64,000 bases of DNA, from assembly GCF_038051985.1 (NCBI RefSeq), contig NZ_CP150291.1, positions 434,001 to 498,000 of the forward strand. Reading direction: 5' to 3'. Of the stretch, positions 55,266 through 64,000 are shown piece by piece. Numbering within the stretch: the stretch's first letter is position 1; every line of letters begins with the position of its first letter. The notes beneath the pieces were generated by a model. It worked only from the letters and a program-made list of their open reading frames with translations. It had not been told where the DNA came from and ran no database searches. Position numbers and translations under genes: made by a program. Origin of the DNA: Solibacillus sp. FSL H8-0523. Lineage in GTDB: Bacteria > Bacillota > Bacilli > Bacillales_A > Planococcaceae.

Positions 55266-56510
55266 ATGGCATTTGAAAAATTAGCAGGACAAGACAAGGC
55301 AATCTTAGACGCAATTTTATTAGAGAAAAAGCGTCAAAACACAAACATCGAGTTAATCGCATCAGAAAACTTCGTATCAGAAGCAGTGATGGAAGCGCAA
55401 GGCTCTTACCTTACAAATAAATATGCAGAAGGTTACCCAGGTAAACGTTACTACGGTGGCTGCGAGCATGTAGATGTAGTAGAAGATATCGCGCGTGATC
55501 GTGCAAAAGAATTATTCGGTGCAGCTTATGTAAACGTACAACCACACTCAGGTGCACAAGCTAACATGGCTGTATACCACACAATTTTACAACCAGGCGA
55601 CACAGTACTTGGGATGAACCTTTCACACGGTGGTCACTTAACACACGGTTCTCCAGTAAACTTCTCTGGTATTTTATATAACTTCGTTGAGTACGGTGTA
55701 ACAGCAGATACAAACGTAATCGACTATGAAGATGTTCGTCAAAAAGCATTAGAATCAAAACCAAAACTAATCGTTGCAGGTGCATCAGCTTATCCGCGTG
55801 CAATCGACTTCGCGAAATTCCGTGAAATTGCGGATGAAGTAGGTGCGTACTTCATGGTAGATATGGCACACATTGCAGGTTTAGTCGCGACTGGTGAGCA
55901 TATGAGCCCAGTACCATACGCTGACTTTGTTACAACAACAACGCACAAAACATTACGCGGTCCTCGTGGCGGTATGATTTTATCAAAAGACGAAAAATGG
56001 GAAAAAGAATTAAATAAATCAGTATTCCCAGGAATTCAAGGTGGCCCATTAATGCACGTAATCGCTGCAAAAGCAGTAGCATTTGGCGAAGCATTACAAC
56101 CTGAATTCAAAGAGTATGCCAAACAAATTAAGTTAAACGCAGTAGCATTAGCGGCAAGCTTACAAGAAGAAGGCGTTGAAATCGTATCAGGTGGTACAGA
56201 CAACCACTTATTACTATTAAATGTAAAATCTTTAGGCTTAACTGGTAAAGTAGCAGAGCACGTACTTGATGAAGTGGCGATTACTACAAACAAAAACACA
56301 ATCCCTTACGATACAGAAAAACCATTCGTAACATCGGGTGTTCGCGTTGGTACAGCAGCGATTACTTCTCGCGGCTTCAAAGAAGAGGATGCAATCGAAG
56401 TGGGTAAAATCATGGCATTAGTGCTAAAAAACCCAGAAGATGCAGCCGTAAAAGCGCAAGCTCGTGAGCGTGTAGAAGCGTTAACAGCAAAATATCCTTT
56501 ATACGCATAA
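55266..56510 (+). CDS. glyA: Serine hydroxymethyltransferase
   Basis: Interconverts serine and glycine with tetrahydrofolate. 414 residues. PLP lysine in [45 protein letters not shown] and [11 protein letters not shown] are family motifs. AGGAGG lies about 10 bases before the ATG. Ends in a terminator. Confidence 0.98.
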   Translation: MAFEKLAGQDKAILDAILLEKKRQNTNIELIASENFVSEAVMEAQGSYLTNKYAEGYPGKRYYGGCEHVDVVEDIARDRAKELFGAAYVNVQPHSGAQANMAVYHTILQPGDTVLGMNLSHGGHLTHGSPVNFSGILYNFVEYGVTADTNVIDYEDVRQKALESKPKLIVAGASAYPRAIDFAKFREIADEVGAYFMVDMAHIAGLVATGEHMSPVPYADFVTTTTHKTLRGPRGGMILSKDEKWEKELNKSVFPGIQGGPLMHVIAAKAVAFGEALQPEFKEYAKQIKLNAVALAASLQEEGVEIVSGGTDNHLLLLNVKSLGLTGKVAEHVLDEVAITTNKNTIPYDTEKPFVTSGVRVGTAAITSRGFKEEDAIEVGKIMALVLKNPEDAAVKAQARERVEALTAKYPLYA

Positions 56511-56525
56511 TCTAGTAATATTACG

Positions 56526-56570
56526 AAAACCTCTTTATAACCTGAATAGGGCATAAGGAGGTTTTTTTTT
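56526..56570 (+). terminator. Terminator after glyA
   Basis: AAAACCTC...GAGGTTTT with inner pairing, then a run of T. Confidence 0.88.
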
Positions 56571-56721
56571 ATTGTAATGTGACAATATTTAGTTCTAAAA
56601 TACTTGTATTTTTGGATTATATTACTTATTTATGTTGAAATATACATATGATGTCCATTATGATAAATTTGATAGAATTTTTAAGTAATACGCGTAATAA
56701 TAAATAAAAGATGGAGGAACT

Positions 56722-58809
56722 ATGGGAAAAACGATTGTAAACTATATTGAAAGAATAAAAAATATCGGCAATCCACCATTACAAATAACCTTCATCATGA
56801 TTGATGAAACATTTCACATTGTAGATGAAGAGCATTTAGATTCGCACCAAACATTGCAGCAATCGTTACATATATTAGAACATTTTATTCTCCAACCTGC
56901 AGAGCAACAACGATTTCTTCAGATGATCATTAATAAAACAGACGATTCAATGAAAGTCCGATATAAACGTCAAGATCAGTCACCAATCTGTGTTCAAATT
57001 CAGAGTGTCCCCATCCTATTAGAAAAGCAATATTATCTAATTATCTTGACGCCACTGGATTCTAATACGTCGGGTCTATTTACAGCTACGACGAATGATA
57101 TCATTATTTTAGAAACGAGTTTTGAAAATAAAATTCAAAAGATCTGCACAGAAATGGAATGCTTGCACGATGTCATGATGACGTTCACGTATACAAAAAA
57201 AGAGTCTGTGCCACTTATTACTTCTCGCAGCTTTCAAGATTTTGAAACGTCCATGATTACGGAAGAGGAACGTAATCAGCATCTTCAAATGCAAGGAGAA
57301 GGTTTAAAGGATTTAGCGTTACATCAACTGACAAAATACTTTGCACAACAGAATGGCTATGATGAGAGTTATTTCTTGCCTATTTATACGAAAGAGCAAG
57401 AAGCAATCGGTTATTTTCTAATTTACATGAATGCAGAGCGAACGATTGAAATGTTGGACGGACGCTTTCAAGAAAAACTAACGCAGATTGTACAACTTCT
57501 AGATAAAATCTCGATGTATGAACAGCAAATCGAAGCCTTAAAAACGAAAGATCATGTCGTGAATCTGCCAAGCTACGATGAATTTGTTCAGCAATTAAAA
57601 CGATTTAAGCAACAGGGTAAAATTGGCGTTGTCAAAATTATTAAGGCAGGAGAATTTTCAAATGTAGTAGGGCTTTACGGGAGACCAGCAGGAGAAGAGT
57701 TATTAAGGCAGCTTTGGCAGCGTTTATCGAAGGCGTCTGAAGATAGTTTAATTGCCCGTTTTACGAGTTCTGCGCTGATCATGTTTACCCCAATCGATTT
57801 TCAAACATTACTTCATCAGCAAACGAGGCTAAGTGATGATGTGAAGGATTCCTTTTTTATTTTTGATCAGCAAGTACATATAACGTTGAAAGTAGGCATT
57901 GCACCATTTGATGCAAATACAACTGTGCATGATGTTGTTCGCTTTGCCGAGTATGCCTTAGCTAAGGCACGCCAAATTCACGGGGCCCATACGGAATTTT
58001 ATACGTCACGCTATGATGATATATTAGGGCGAGAAATGATGCTATTAAATCATTTGAAAAGTGCCATTCAGAACAAGGAAATTACCGCGTATTTTCAACC
58101 GAAATATGCAGTTTATAACGAAAAAATCGCCAGTGTCGAGGCGTTAGCACGCTGGATTTCGCCAGAGTTTGGCTTTGTCTCACCGGTGGAATTTATTGCA
58201 CTTGCTGAAAATACAGGATTGATTAAAGATTTAGAACTGCATATTCTTGAAACGGTGTTCACGTGGCAGCAACAGCGCCAATATGACGGTAAGCGTATTG
58301 TCCCTGTGGCGGTGAATGTTTCGCCGGATCATTTTTATCATCCGCACTTTATACAAAATTTAAAACACCTACTTACAAAATATTACGCAGATCCGAAGTA
58401 TGTAATTATTGAAGTAACTGAAAATATGGGGCTTTTCGACTTCGAAAGAGCGAATGAAATTATTAATAAGTTACAGACTCTTGGTATTGTGACAAGTATC
58501 GACGACTTTGGTGTTGGTTATTCTTCGCTAAGCTATTTGCAAAAGTTTTCGTTTAATGAGCTGAAAATTGACCGAAGCTTTATTATGAAAATTGATGAGC
58601 TTGCAACGCAGAAAATTGTCAAAGCGATTATTGACATTGCCCATACACTGGAGATGGATGTGATTGCAGAAGGGGTCGAAACAAAAGAACAACTGGAAAT
58701 TTTAAAAGCAATTCGCTGCGATGGCATTCAAGGTTATTATTATTCAAAACCACTCCCAATCGATCAAGCATCTAAGTTAATTGACGTGGAACGTGAAAAA
58801 AGTAAGTGA
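56722..58809 (+). CDS. Degenerate-GGDEF/EAL cyclic di-GMP phosphodiesterase
   Basis: 695 residues, no membrane helix. Residues 1-270 form an unrecognised sensor region, possibly PAS/GAF-like. The GGDEF fold (about 285-435) has FTSSA at the signature (residues 347-351), so no cyclase activity. The EAL domain (about 440-690) keeps all expected catalytic residues: VEALARW (473-475), [49 protein letters not shown]. Predicted hydrolysis of cyclic di-GMP, perhaps tuned by GTP binding to the dead GGDEF. GGAGG precedes the ATG. Confidence 0.9.
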   Translation: MGKTIVNYIERIKNIGNPPLQITFIMIDETFHIVDEEHLDSHQTLQQSLHILEHFILQPAEQQRFLQMIINKTDDSMKVRYKRQDQSPICVQIQSVPILLEKQYYLIILTPLDSNTSGLFTATTNDIIILETSFENKIQKICTEMECLHDVMMTFTYTKKESVPLITSRSFQDFETSMITEEERNQHLQMQGEGLKDLALHQLTKYFAQQNGYDESYFLPIYTKEQEAIGYFLIYMNAERTIEMLDGRFQEKLTQIVQLLDKISMYEQQIEALKTKDHVVNLPSYDEFVQQLKRFKQQGKIGVVKIIKAGEFSNVVGLYGRPAGEELLRQLWQRLSKASEDSLIARFTSSALIMFTPIDFQTLLHQQTRLSDDVKDSFFIFDQQVHITLKVGIAPFDANTTVHDVVRFAEYALAKARQIHGAHTEFYTSRYDDILGREMMLLNHLKSAIQNKEITAYFQPKYAVYNEKIASVEALARWISPEFGFVSPVEFIALAENTGLIKDLELHILETVFTWQQQRQYDGKRIVPVAVNVSPDHFYHPHFIQNLKHLLTKYYADPKYVIIEVTENMGLFDFERANEIINKLQTLGIVTSIDDFGVGYSSLSYLQKFSFNELKIDRSFIMKIDELATQKIVKAIIDIAHTLEMDVIAEGVETKEQLEILKAIRCDGIQGYYYSKPLPIDQASKLIDVEREKSK

Positions 58810-58915
58810 ATGTTGCCATCTTTGTGAAGAAAGAAAAAACATCCGTAGAATAGTTTTCGATAATATTCTTTTCTGTTATACTGGTTTAGATAAAAAACAG
58901 TTAGGAGATGTCAAC

Positions 58916-59545
58916 GTGAGCAAAGTATACGTATTTGACCACCCATTAATTCAACACAAGTTAACTTATATTCGAGATAAAGAAACAGGAACAAAAGAAT
59001 TCCGCGAATTAGTTGACGAAGTCGCAACATTAATGGCTTTCGAAATTACACGTGATTTACCATTAGAGGAAATCGAAGTGGAAACTCCGGTTACAAAAGC
59101 GAAAGCAAAAGTCCTATCAGGTAAGAAAATTGCCATCGTGCCAATTTTACGCGCTGGTATCGGGATGGTAGATGGCGTATTAAAATTAATTCCTGCTGCA
59201 AAAGTAGGTCACATCGGTCTTTACCGTGACCCAGAAACATTAAAACCAGTAGAATATTATGCGAAACTTCCAGCAGATGTGGAAGAGCGTGATTTCATCA
59301 TTGTTGACCCAATGTTAGCAACTGGTGGTTCAGCAGTAGAGGCAATCAACTCACTGAAAAAACGTGGCGCAAAAAGCATTAAATTCATGTGCTTAATCGC
59401 AGCTCCAGAGGGTGTAGCAGAAATTCAAAAAATTCACCCTGATGTAGATATTTACATCGCATCTCTAGATGAAAAATTAAATGATCACGGTTATATCGTA
59501 CCTGGCTTAGGTGACGCTGGTGACCGTTTATTCGGTACAAAATAA
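58916..59545 (+). CDS. upp: Uracil phosphoribosyltransferase
   Basis: Salvages uracil to UMP with PRPP. The GTG start at 58916 has TTAGGAGA seven to ten bases upstream, and the 209-residue product begins [15 protein letters not shown] as in the family. [11 protein letters not shown] and the PRPP loop [14 protein letters not shown] are intact, as is the C-terminal [11 protein letters not shown]. Confidence 0.97.
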   Translation: MSKVYVFDHPLIQHKLTYIRDKETGTKEFRELVDEVATLMAFEITRDLPLEEIEVETPVTKAKAKVLSGKKIAIVPILRAGIGMVDGVLKLIPAAKVGHIGLYRDPETLKPVEYYAKLPADVEERDFIIVDPMLATGGSAVEAINSLKKRGAKSIKFMCLIAAPEGVAEIQKIHPDVDIYIASLDEKLNDHGYIVPGLGDAGDRLFGTK

Positions 59546-59550
59546 GAACA

Positions 59551-59661
59551 AAAGCGCTAAAGCGCCCTTTTAGCTGCGAAAAGCACTGGAAGAAGGCTCC
59601 TAGCGTGCTTGTCACGCGTAGAGACTTCTGAAGTGCCTCGAGTAGCTGGCGCTTTAACCTA
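59551..59661. repeat. Palindromic repeat family B, full copy
   Basis: Outer stem TAAAGCGCC (59558-59566) / GGCGCTTTA (59648-59656). An intermediate arm follows, AGCACTggAAGAAG with CTTCTgAAGTGC, and a tip GCGTG-cttgt-CACGC (59603-59617). Fragments of its ends occur at 826-855, 18217-18245 and 46181-46206. Confidence 0.75.
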
Positions 59662-59730
59662 GACGTAGACAATACTTCATGCAAAGTTAGTCTATATGCG
59701 ATATTTTATAATTTTTTAATAATAAAAAGA

Positions 59731-59758
59731 ACGCCCGTAAATGTGCGGGCGTTTTTTT
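59731..59758 (+). terminator. Terminator downstream of upp
   Basis: ACGCCCGtaaatgtgCGGGCGT, then six T. It follows the repeat and probably ends the upp transcript. Confidence 0.9.
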
Positions 59759-59785
59759 ATAGAGTAAGTTTTAATATAATCCATT

Positions 59786-59930
59786 GTGCTACGCTGCGGC
59801 GGACGCTTTCCTGGGGGCGTGGCTCCAAAGTTTTTGACAAAAAGCTTTGCGACGAAAGCGATAGCGACAGGAGCAACCTAATTTTCCGCGCACGCTTAAT
59901 TCCCTGGGAGTCGCCGCCTTCGCTCCGCAC
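59786..59930. repeat. Long imperfect palindrome C
   Basis: Left end GTGCTACGCTGCGGCGGAC and right end GTCGCCGCCTTCGCTCCGCA are near complements; inside, GGCTCC pairs with GGAGC and TTTTTGACAAAAA is a small hairpin. The GGACGCTTTCC...GGGAGTCGCCGCC pattern resembles a dispersed repeat I associate with Bacillaceae chromosomes. A 76-codon frame over it is not credible. Confidence 0.65.
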
Positions 59931-60065
59931 AACTCTACTTGAATATAAAGTATACCTCTATAAAAAAATTTAAATAACAAACACTTTTTCTTATAGAACT
60001 ATTACATGTAAAGCGCTGCATTATATGGCAGTACTATAAATAATATTTATGATTAGTCAATATCC

Positions 60066-60220
60066 GCCGCCTCGCGTTAGCGCAACGGCTTGGTTTTGCG
60101 CTCTTAACCTTATGACGATAGCAACATTTTGTATTGGTGGGCCTCGCAAACGGCATTAAAGAACAGTAGTATGGACATGTACCACGTGGCCATAATGCGG
60201 TCATGCCGTAGCCCATCAAT
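60066..60220 (-). repeat. Dispersed palindromic repeat A, copy 3 (inverted)
   Basis: 155 bp, reverse orientation and more diverged than the other two. It begins GCCGCCTCGCGTTAGCGC, keeps TATTGGTGGGCCTCGCAAAC and GCCGTAGCCCATCAAT at the ends of the long stem, and has ACATGTACCACGTGGC at the inner hairpin. Lies between upp and mnaA. Confidence 0.8.
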
Positions 60221-60270
60221 TCAAAGCTTAATTATATACGATGCTAATTTTATTTAAAAGGAGACTCATC

Positions 60271-61386
60271 ATGACAAACAAATATAAAGTAATGACCATT
60301 TTTGGTACACGCCCAGAAGCAATCAAAATGGCGCCGCTTGTGTTAGAGCTAGGGAAGCACACAGACAAAATTGAATCTATCGTTACCGTAACAGCACAGC
60401 ACCGTCAAATGCTTGACCAAGTGCTTGAAACATTCAAGATTACACCAGACTATGATTTAAACATTATGAAGGATCGTCAAACATTAGTTGACGTTGCGAC
60501 AAACGCACTAATCGGTTTAGACCGTGTCATGAAAGAAGCAAAGCCGGATATCGTGTTAGTACATGGCGATACAGCAACAACATTTGTCGGAAGCTTAGCG
60601 GCATTTTACAACCAAATTGCGATTGGGCACGTGGAAGCGGGCTTACGTACTGGTCAAAAATATTCACCGTACCCAGAAGAAATGAACCGTCAACTAACAG
60701 GGGTAATGGCTGACCTACATTTTGCTCCTACAGAACAGTCACGTGAAAACCTATTAAAAGAAAATAAACTTGACGAAGCGATTTTTGTTACAGGAAATAC
60801 GGCAATCGATGCATTAAAAACGACAGTTAGTGAACACTATAGTCACCCAGTACTTGAAAAGATGGGTACGGATCGCATGATTTTACTAACAGCACACCGT
60901 CGTGAAAATCTAGGGGAACCAATGCGCAACATGTTCCGTGCGATTATGCGCTTACTCGCAGAGCATAAAGATGTTCAAGTTGTCTACCCAGTACACATGA
61001 ACCCAGCAGTGCGTGAAGTGGCAAACGAAATTTTAGGGGACAACCCACGCGTTCATTTAATTGAGCCGTTAGAGGTGTTTGATTTCCATAACTTCGCAGC
61101 ACGTTCGTTTATGATTTTAACGGATTCAGGTGGGGTACAAGAGGAAGCGCCGTCACTAGGTAAGCCAGTACTTGTACTACGTGATACAACTGAACGCCCA
61201 GAAGGTATTGCAGCAGGGACATTAAAACTTGCAGGCACGGACGAAGAAGTCATTTATACAATGGCAAAAGAATTATTAACGGATAAAGAAGAGTATGAAA
61301 AAATGGCACACGCATCGAATCCGTACGGTGATGGATTTGCCTCAGAGCGAATTGTAGAAGCATTATTAAAATTCGCTCAAAAATAA
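60271..61386 (+). CDS. mnaA: UDP-N-acetylglucosamine 2-epimerase (non-hydrolysing)
   Basis: Makes UDP-ManNAc for teichoic acid linkage units or other surface glycans. ATG 60271 (AAAAGGAG seven bases upstream; an earlier in-frame ATG lacks a site) gives 371 residues. FGTRPEAIKMAPLVLEL, VHGDTATTFVGSL, GHVEAGLRTGQKYSP and LTDSGGVQEEAPSLGKPVL are the family motifs. In Bacillus subtilis this gene is elsewhere; an upp-epimerase-atp order is my recollection for other Bacilli. Confidence 0.95.
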   Translation: MTNKYKVMTIFGTRPEAIKMAPLVLELGKHTDKIESIVTVTAQHRQMLDQVLETFKITPDYDLNIMKDRQTLVDVATNALIGLDRVMKEAKPDIVLVHGDTATTFVGSLAAFYNQIAIGHVEAGLRTGQKYSPYPEEMNRQLTGVMADLHFAPTEQSRENLLKENKLDEAIFVTGNTAIDALKTTVSEHYSHPVLEKMGTDRMILLTAHRRENLGEPMRNMFRAIMRLLAEHKDVQVVYPVHMNPAVREVANEILGDNPRVHLIEPLEVFDFHNFAARSFMILTDSGGVQEEAPSLGKPVLVLRDTTERPEGIAAGTLKLAGTDEEVIYTMAKELLTDKEEYEKMAHASNPYGDGFASERIVEALLKFAQK

Positions 61387-61649
61387 TACGATTTATTGAA
61401 AAAATGTTTTTTAGGAAAATACTAGATACTAAATTAAATAAAATTTGTTGTCAATAGTTGAATCTGCTATTTTGCTACGAAAAAAAAATTTCAATCACAA
61501 CCAAATAATTGGAAAACAGAAAAAATGCGTAAAATAGCGGATTTTAACGTTAGTGAAAAATAGTGGATAAAAATTATGTATAAGTATACACAAATTTGTC
61601 AACAATTTGACGAGGACTCTAACTGTGTGAAGTTTTTCACCATTAGCAA

Positions 61650-61678
61650 TTGACATCAAAAACCCCCTATTGTATGCT
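61650..61678 (+). promoter_or_regulatory. atp operon promoter
   Basis: TTGACA (61650-61655), exactly 17 bases, TATGCT (61673-61678). It gives a leader of about 310 bases before atpI. Confidence 0.8.
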
Positions 61679-61719
61679 TACAAAGGGTAAGAATGATGAG
61701 GGTTTCGTCTAGTTAAAAG

Positions 61720-61796
61720 ACGTTGAAACACTTGTTATATCAAGTTTCTACTAGATTGACAGTTGAAATTCGGCTCGTCAATTTGCAACGTTTTTT
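61720..61796 (+). ncRNA. Branched structure with U-tract in the atp leader
   Basis: ACGTTG (61720-61725) pairs with CAACGT (61786-61791) and encloses two hairpins: ACTTG/CAAGT (61730-61745) and ATTGAC/GTCAAT (61755-61760, 61777-61782). Six T follow (61791-61796). It could act as an attenuator; energies were not computed. Confidence 0.4.
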
Positions 61797-61845
61797 ATGC
61801 GTCTGGATTAAGTCCGCAAGATTATGAGTCATTTAGAGGTATGAA

Positions 61846-61893
61846 ATGAATGAGAAGTTCGTGATGAAAATTGACGAAGTGATCATTGTTTAG
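61846..61893 (+). CDS. Possible 15-residue leader peptide of the atp operon
   Basis: ATG 61846 has AGAGG six bases upstream and opens MNEKFVMKIDEVIIV followed by TAG. The segment TTAGAGG (61833-61839), which contains its ribosome site, can pair with CCTCTAA (61906-61912) just after the stop, so translation and structure would exclude each other. Confidence 0.35.
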   Translation: MNEKFVMKIDEVIIV

Positions 61894-61997
61894 TACTTGT
61901 AACGGCCTCTAATTTTGTAGTGCATTTACTACAACTTAAATTCACTTAATGGTCGATGAACACTTTCTTTACTCGAAAAAATGTTTCAGGAGATTAA

Positions 61998-62375
61998 TTG
62001 CCAATGCTAGATTTGCATCACACTTTCGCTATGCAGAAAAAGGCGTTCTTTTTTTTGCTTGCTATTTGTGCTTTAGGCTGGGGATTTTCGCCGTATGATT
62101 CGATATTTGCTGGTATTGCCCTGGGTGCGTTCTTTGGTACGTATAACTTTTGGATATTAGTTCGACGTATGGAAAAATTTGACCGTTCCATGAGTGAAGG
62201 GACAAGAGCACCATCTATCGGAATGGCATATCGCTTTTTTTCTGGTGTTGCCGCAGTCGCAATCGCAATATCGTTGCCACAATATTTTCACTTAATAAGC
62301 ACGGTCATTGGGCTCATGATTCCGTACATCTTTGTAGTAATAGAAAGAATCGTACATCTATCGAGACGCCACTAA
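61998..62375 (+). CDS. atpI: ATP synthase protein I
   Basis: A 125-residue membrane protein (four helices) at the head of the atp operon; AtpI assists c-ring assembly or magnesium/ion handling in related bacteria. Start is TTG 61998 (AGGAG five bases upstream) or ATG 62004 (spacing 11). The GAFFGTYNFWILVRRMEKF segment is typical of the Bacillus-type family. Confidence 0.85.
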   Translation: MPMLDLHHTFAMQKKAFFFLLAICALGWGFSPYDSIFAGIALGAFFGTYNFWILVRRMEKFDRSMSEGTRAPSIGMAYRFFSGVAAVAIAISLPQYFHLISTVIGLMIPYIFVVIERIVHLSRRH

Positions 62376-63131
<756 letters not shown>

Positions 63132-63164
63132 TTATAAATTACCGCATTCAATGTAGTGTAGTAG

Positions 63165-63431
<267 letters not shown>

Positions 63432-63449
63432 TCTTTAACAGGCTATTTA

Positions 63450-63489
63450 CAGTGGCGAAGAAGACTTTTCAAAGAGCCCTTCGCCATTG
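63450..63489 (+). promoter_or_regulatory. Intercistronic hairpin between atpE and atpF
   Basis: CAGTGGCGAAG (63450-63460) pairs with CTTCGCCATTG (63479-63489), eleven pairs including one G-U, with an 18-base loop. Followed by CTTTTG only, so it may be a stabiliser or partial terminator. Confidence 0.7.
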
Positions 63490-63595
63490 CTTTTGTATAA
63501 ATAAGGAACATCCTTATTTTTTCGTTTTTTAACATGAAAGTAAAAGTTTTACAAATATAGATTTTTATTTAGCTCTTGAAGGGAGTGAAACAATC

Positions 63596-64000
63596 GTGTT
63601 TTTAGACCATCTTGTATTAGGTGCAGGCGCTACTGGCATCAACTTAGGTGATGCTATCGCTACATTAGTTATTTTCTTAGGTTTAATGGCACTTCTTAAA
63701 AAGTTCGCTTGGGGTCCTTTAATGGGTATCATGCGCGAGCGTGAAGAGTTAGTTGCTAGCGGTATTGATGCTGCTGAAAAAGCTAAGAAAGAAACGCAAG
63801 CACTATTAGAAGAACAAAAGAGCCTTCTTAAAGAAGCTCGTACAGAAGCGCAATCTATTTTAGAAGGCGCTAAAAAGCAAGGCGAAGCATCTCGCGAGGA
63901 AATCGTGTCAGCTGCACGCGCTGAAGCTAACCGTCTAAAAGAATCTGCTGTTCGTGATATCGAAGCAGAGAAAGAAAAAGCAATCGCTGCGGTACGCGAA
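63596..64000 (+). CDS. atpF: ATP synthase F0 subunit b (3' end outside window)
   Basis: GTG start with GGGAG ten bases upstream; open to the last base (135 codons seen). One membrane helix (INLGDAIATLVIFLGLMALL) then the peripheral-stalk coiled coil with KFAWGPLMGIMRERE and long Ala/Glu/Lys heptads. It joins F0 to F1 through delta. Confidence 0.95.
   Translation, partial: MFLDHLVLGAGATGINLGDAIATLVIFLGLMALLKKFAWGPLMGIMREREELVASGIDAAEKAKKETQALLEEQKSLLKEARTEAQSILEGAKKQGEASREEIVSAARAEANRLKESAVRDIEAEKEKAIAAVRE

Noticed and set aside
59743-59973. Frames of 63-76 codons over palindrome C
   Set aside because: GC-rich inverted repeat explains the open frame; begins within a terminator.
60034-60219. 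Minus-strand 61-codon frame over repeat A copy 3
   Set aside because: Covers the repeat only, with no ribosome site and no matching frame in the other copies.

Overview
The window looks like the chromosome of a spore-forming, low-to-moderate GC Bacillales bacterium. The protein sequences and gene neighbourhoods fit a Planococcaceae member of the Lysinibacillus/Solibacillus type; that genus-level call is an inference from resemblance, because no rRNA or tRNA lies in the window. Spore genes (gerQ, rsfA, spo0F, spoIIR) are present. Most of the gene order follows the Bacillus ywf-ywh-ywi-ywj-ywl-atp region: hemQ, lipL, rsfA, ywfO, ywhB, ywhD, pbpG, speB, ywiB, argS, then rpoE, pyrG, ywjG, spo0F, fbaA, transaldolase, murA, glpX, rho, rpmE, tdk, prfA, prmC, spoIIR, tsaC, mntP-like, ywlE, rpiB, ywlG, glyA, upp, mnaA, atpI-B-E-F.

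Region by region. 1-8 kb: tail of a chemoreceptor, spore coat gene gerQ, two related small membrane proteins, coproheme decarboxylase, lipoyl-relay enzyme, a prespore regulator, an HD hydrolase, a tautomerase and ywhD. 8-16 kb: a class A penicillin-binding protein, agmatinase, two adjacent membrane GGDEF-family genes (one with a degenerate active site), ywiB and argS. 16-20.5 kb: an operon joining an acyl-CoA-dehydrogenase-like flavoenzyme to an amino-acid-type ABC importer. 20.5-25 kb: a cobalamin riboswitch controlling B12 uptake, a BtuD-CbiZ fusion and a corrinoid adenosyltransferase. 25-36 kb: a fatty-acid oxidation cluster (FadF-like oxidoreductase, thiolase, 3-hydroxyacyl-CoA dehydrogenase, two acyl-CoA dehydrogenases, a TetR regulator) followed by the adenosylcobalamin-dependent fused mutase IcmF. 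The 20.5-36 kb stretch therefore reads as B12 acquisition, coenzyme activation and a B12-using acyl-CoA pathway side by side. 36-64 kb: conserved housekeeping genes ending inside the ATP synthase operon. The insertions relative to Bacillus are a chemoreceptor with almost no sensor region and a degenerate-GGDEF/EAL phosphodiesterase.

Between genes the window is rich in structured DNA. (1) A two-copy leader-like element lies just upstream of the DUF1450 gene and of rpoE, each copy starting right after a plausible -10 box. (2) A 155-163 bp dispersed palindromic repeat has three copies, with a compensatory base change in its outer stem. (3) A second palindromic repeat has one full copy and several fragments. 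(4) Single-copy palindromes occur near 42.2 kb and 59.8 kb. There are also candidate RNA regulators at pyrG (initiation stuttering and attenuation), rpmE, spoIIR (a hairpin over the Shine-Dalgarno), the atp operon leader (a branched structure plus a 15-codon leader peptide) and the atpE-atpF junction. No IS element, prophage, CRISPR array, tRNA or rRNA was found. The strongest candidates for something undescribed are the two-copy leader element and the atp leader.
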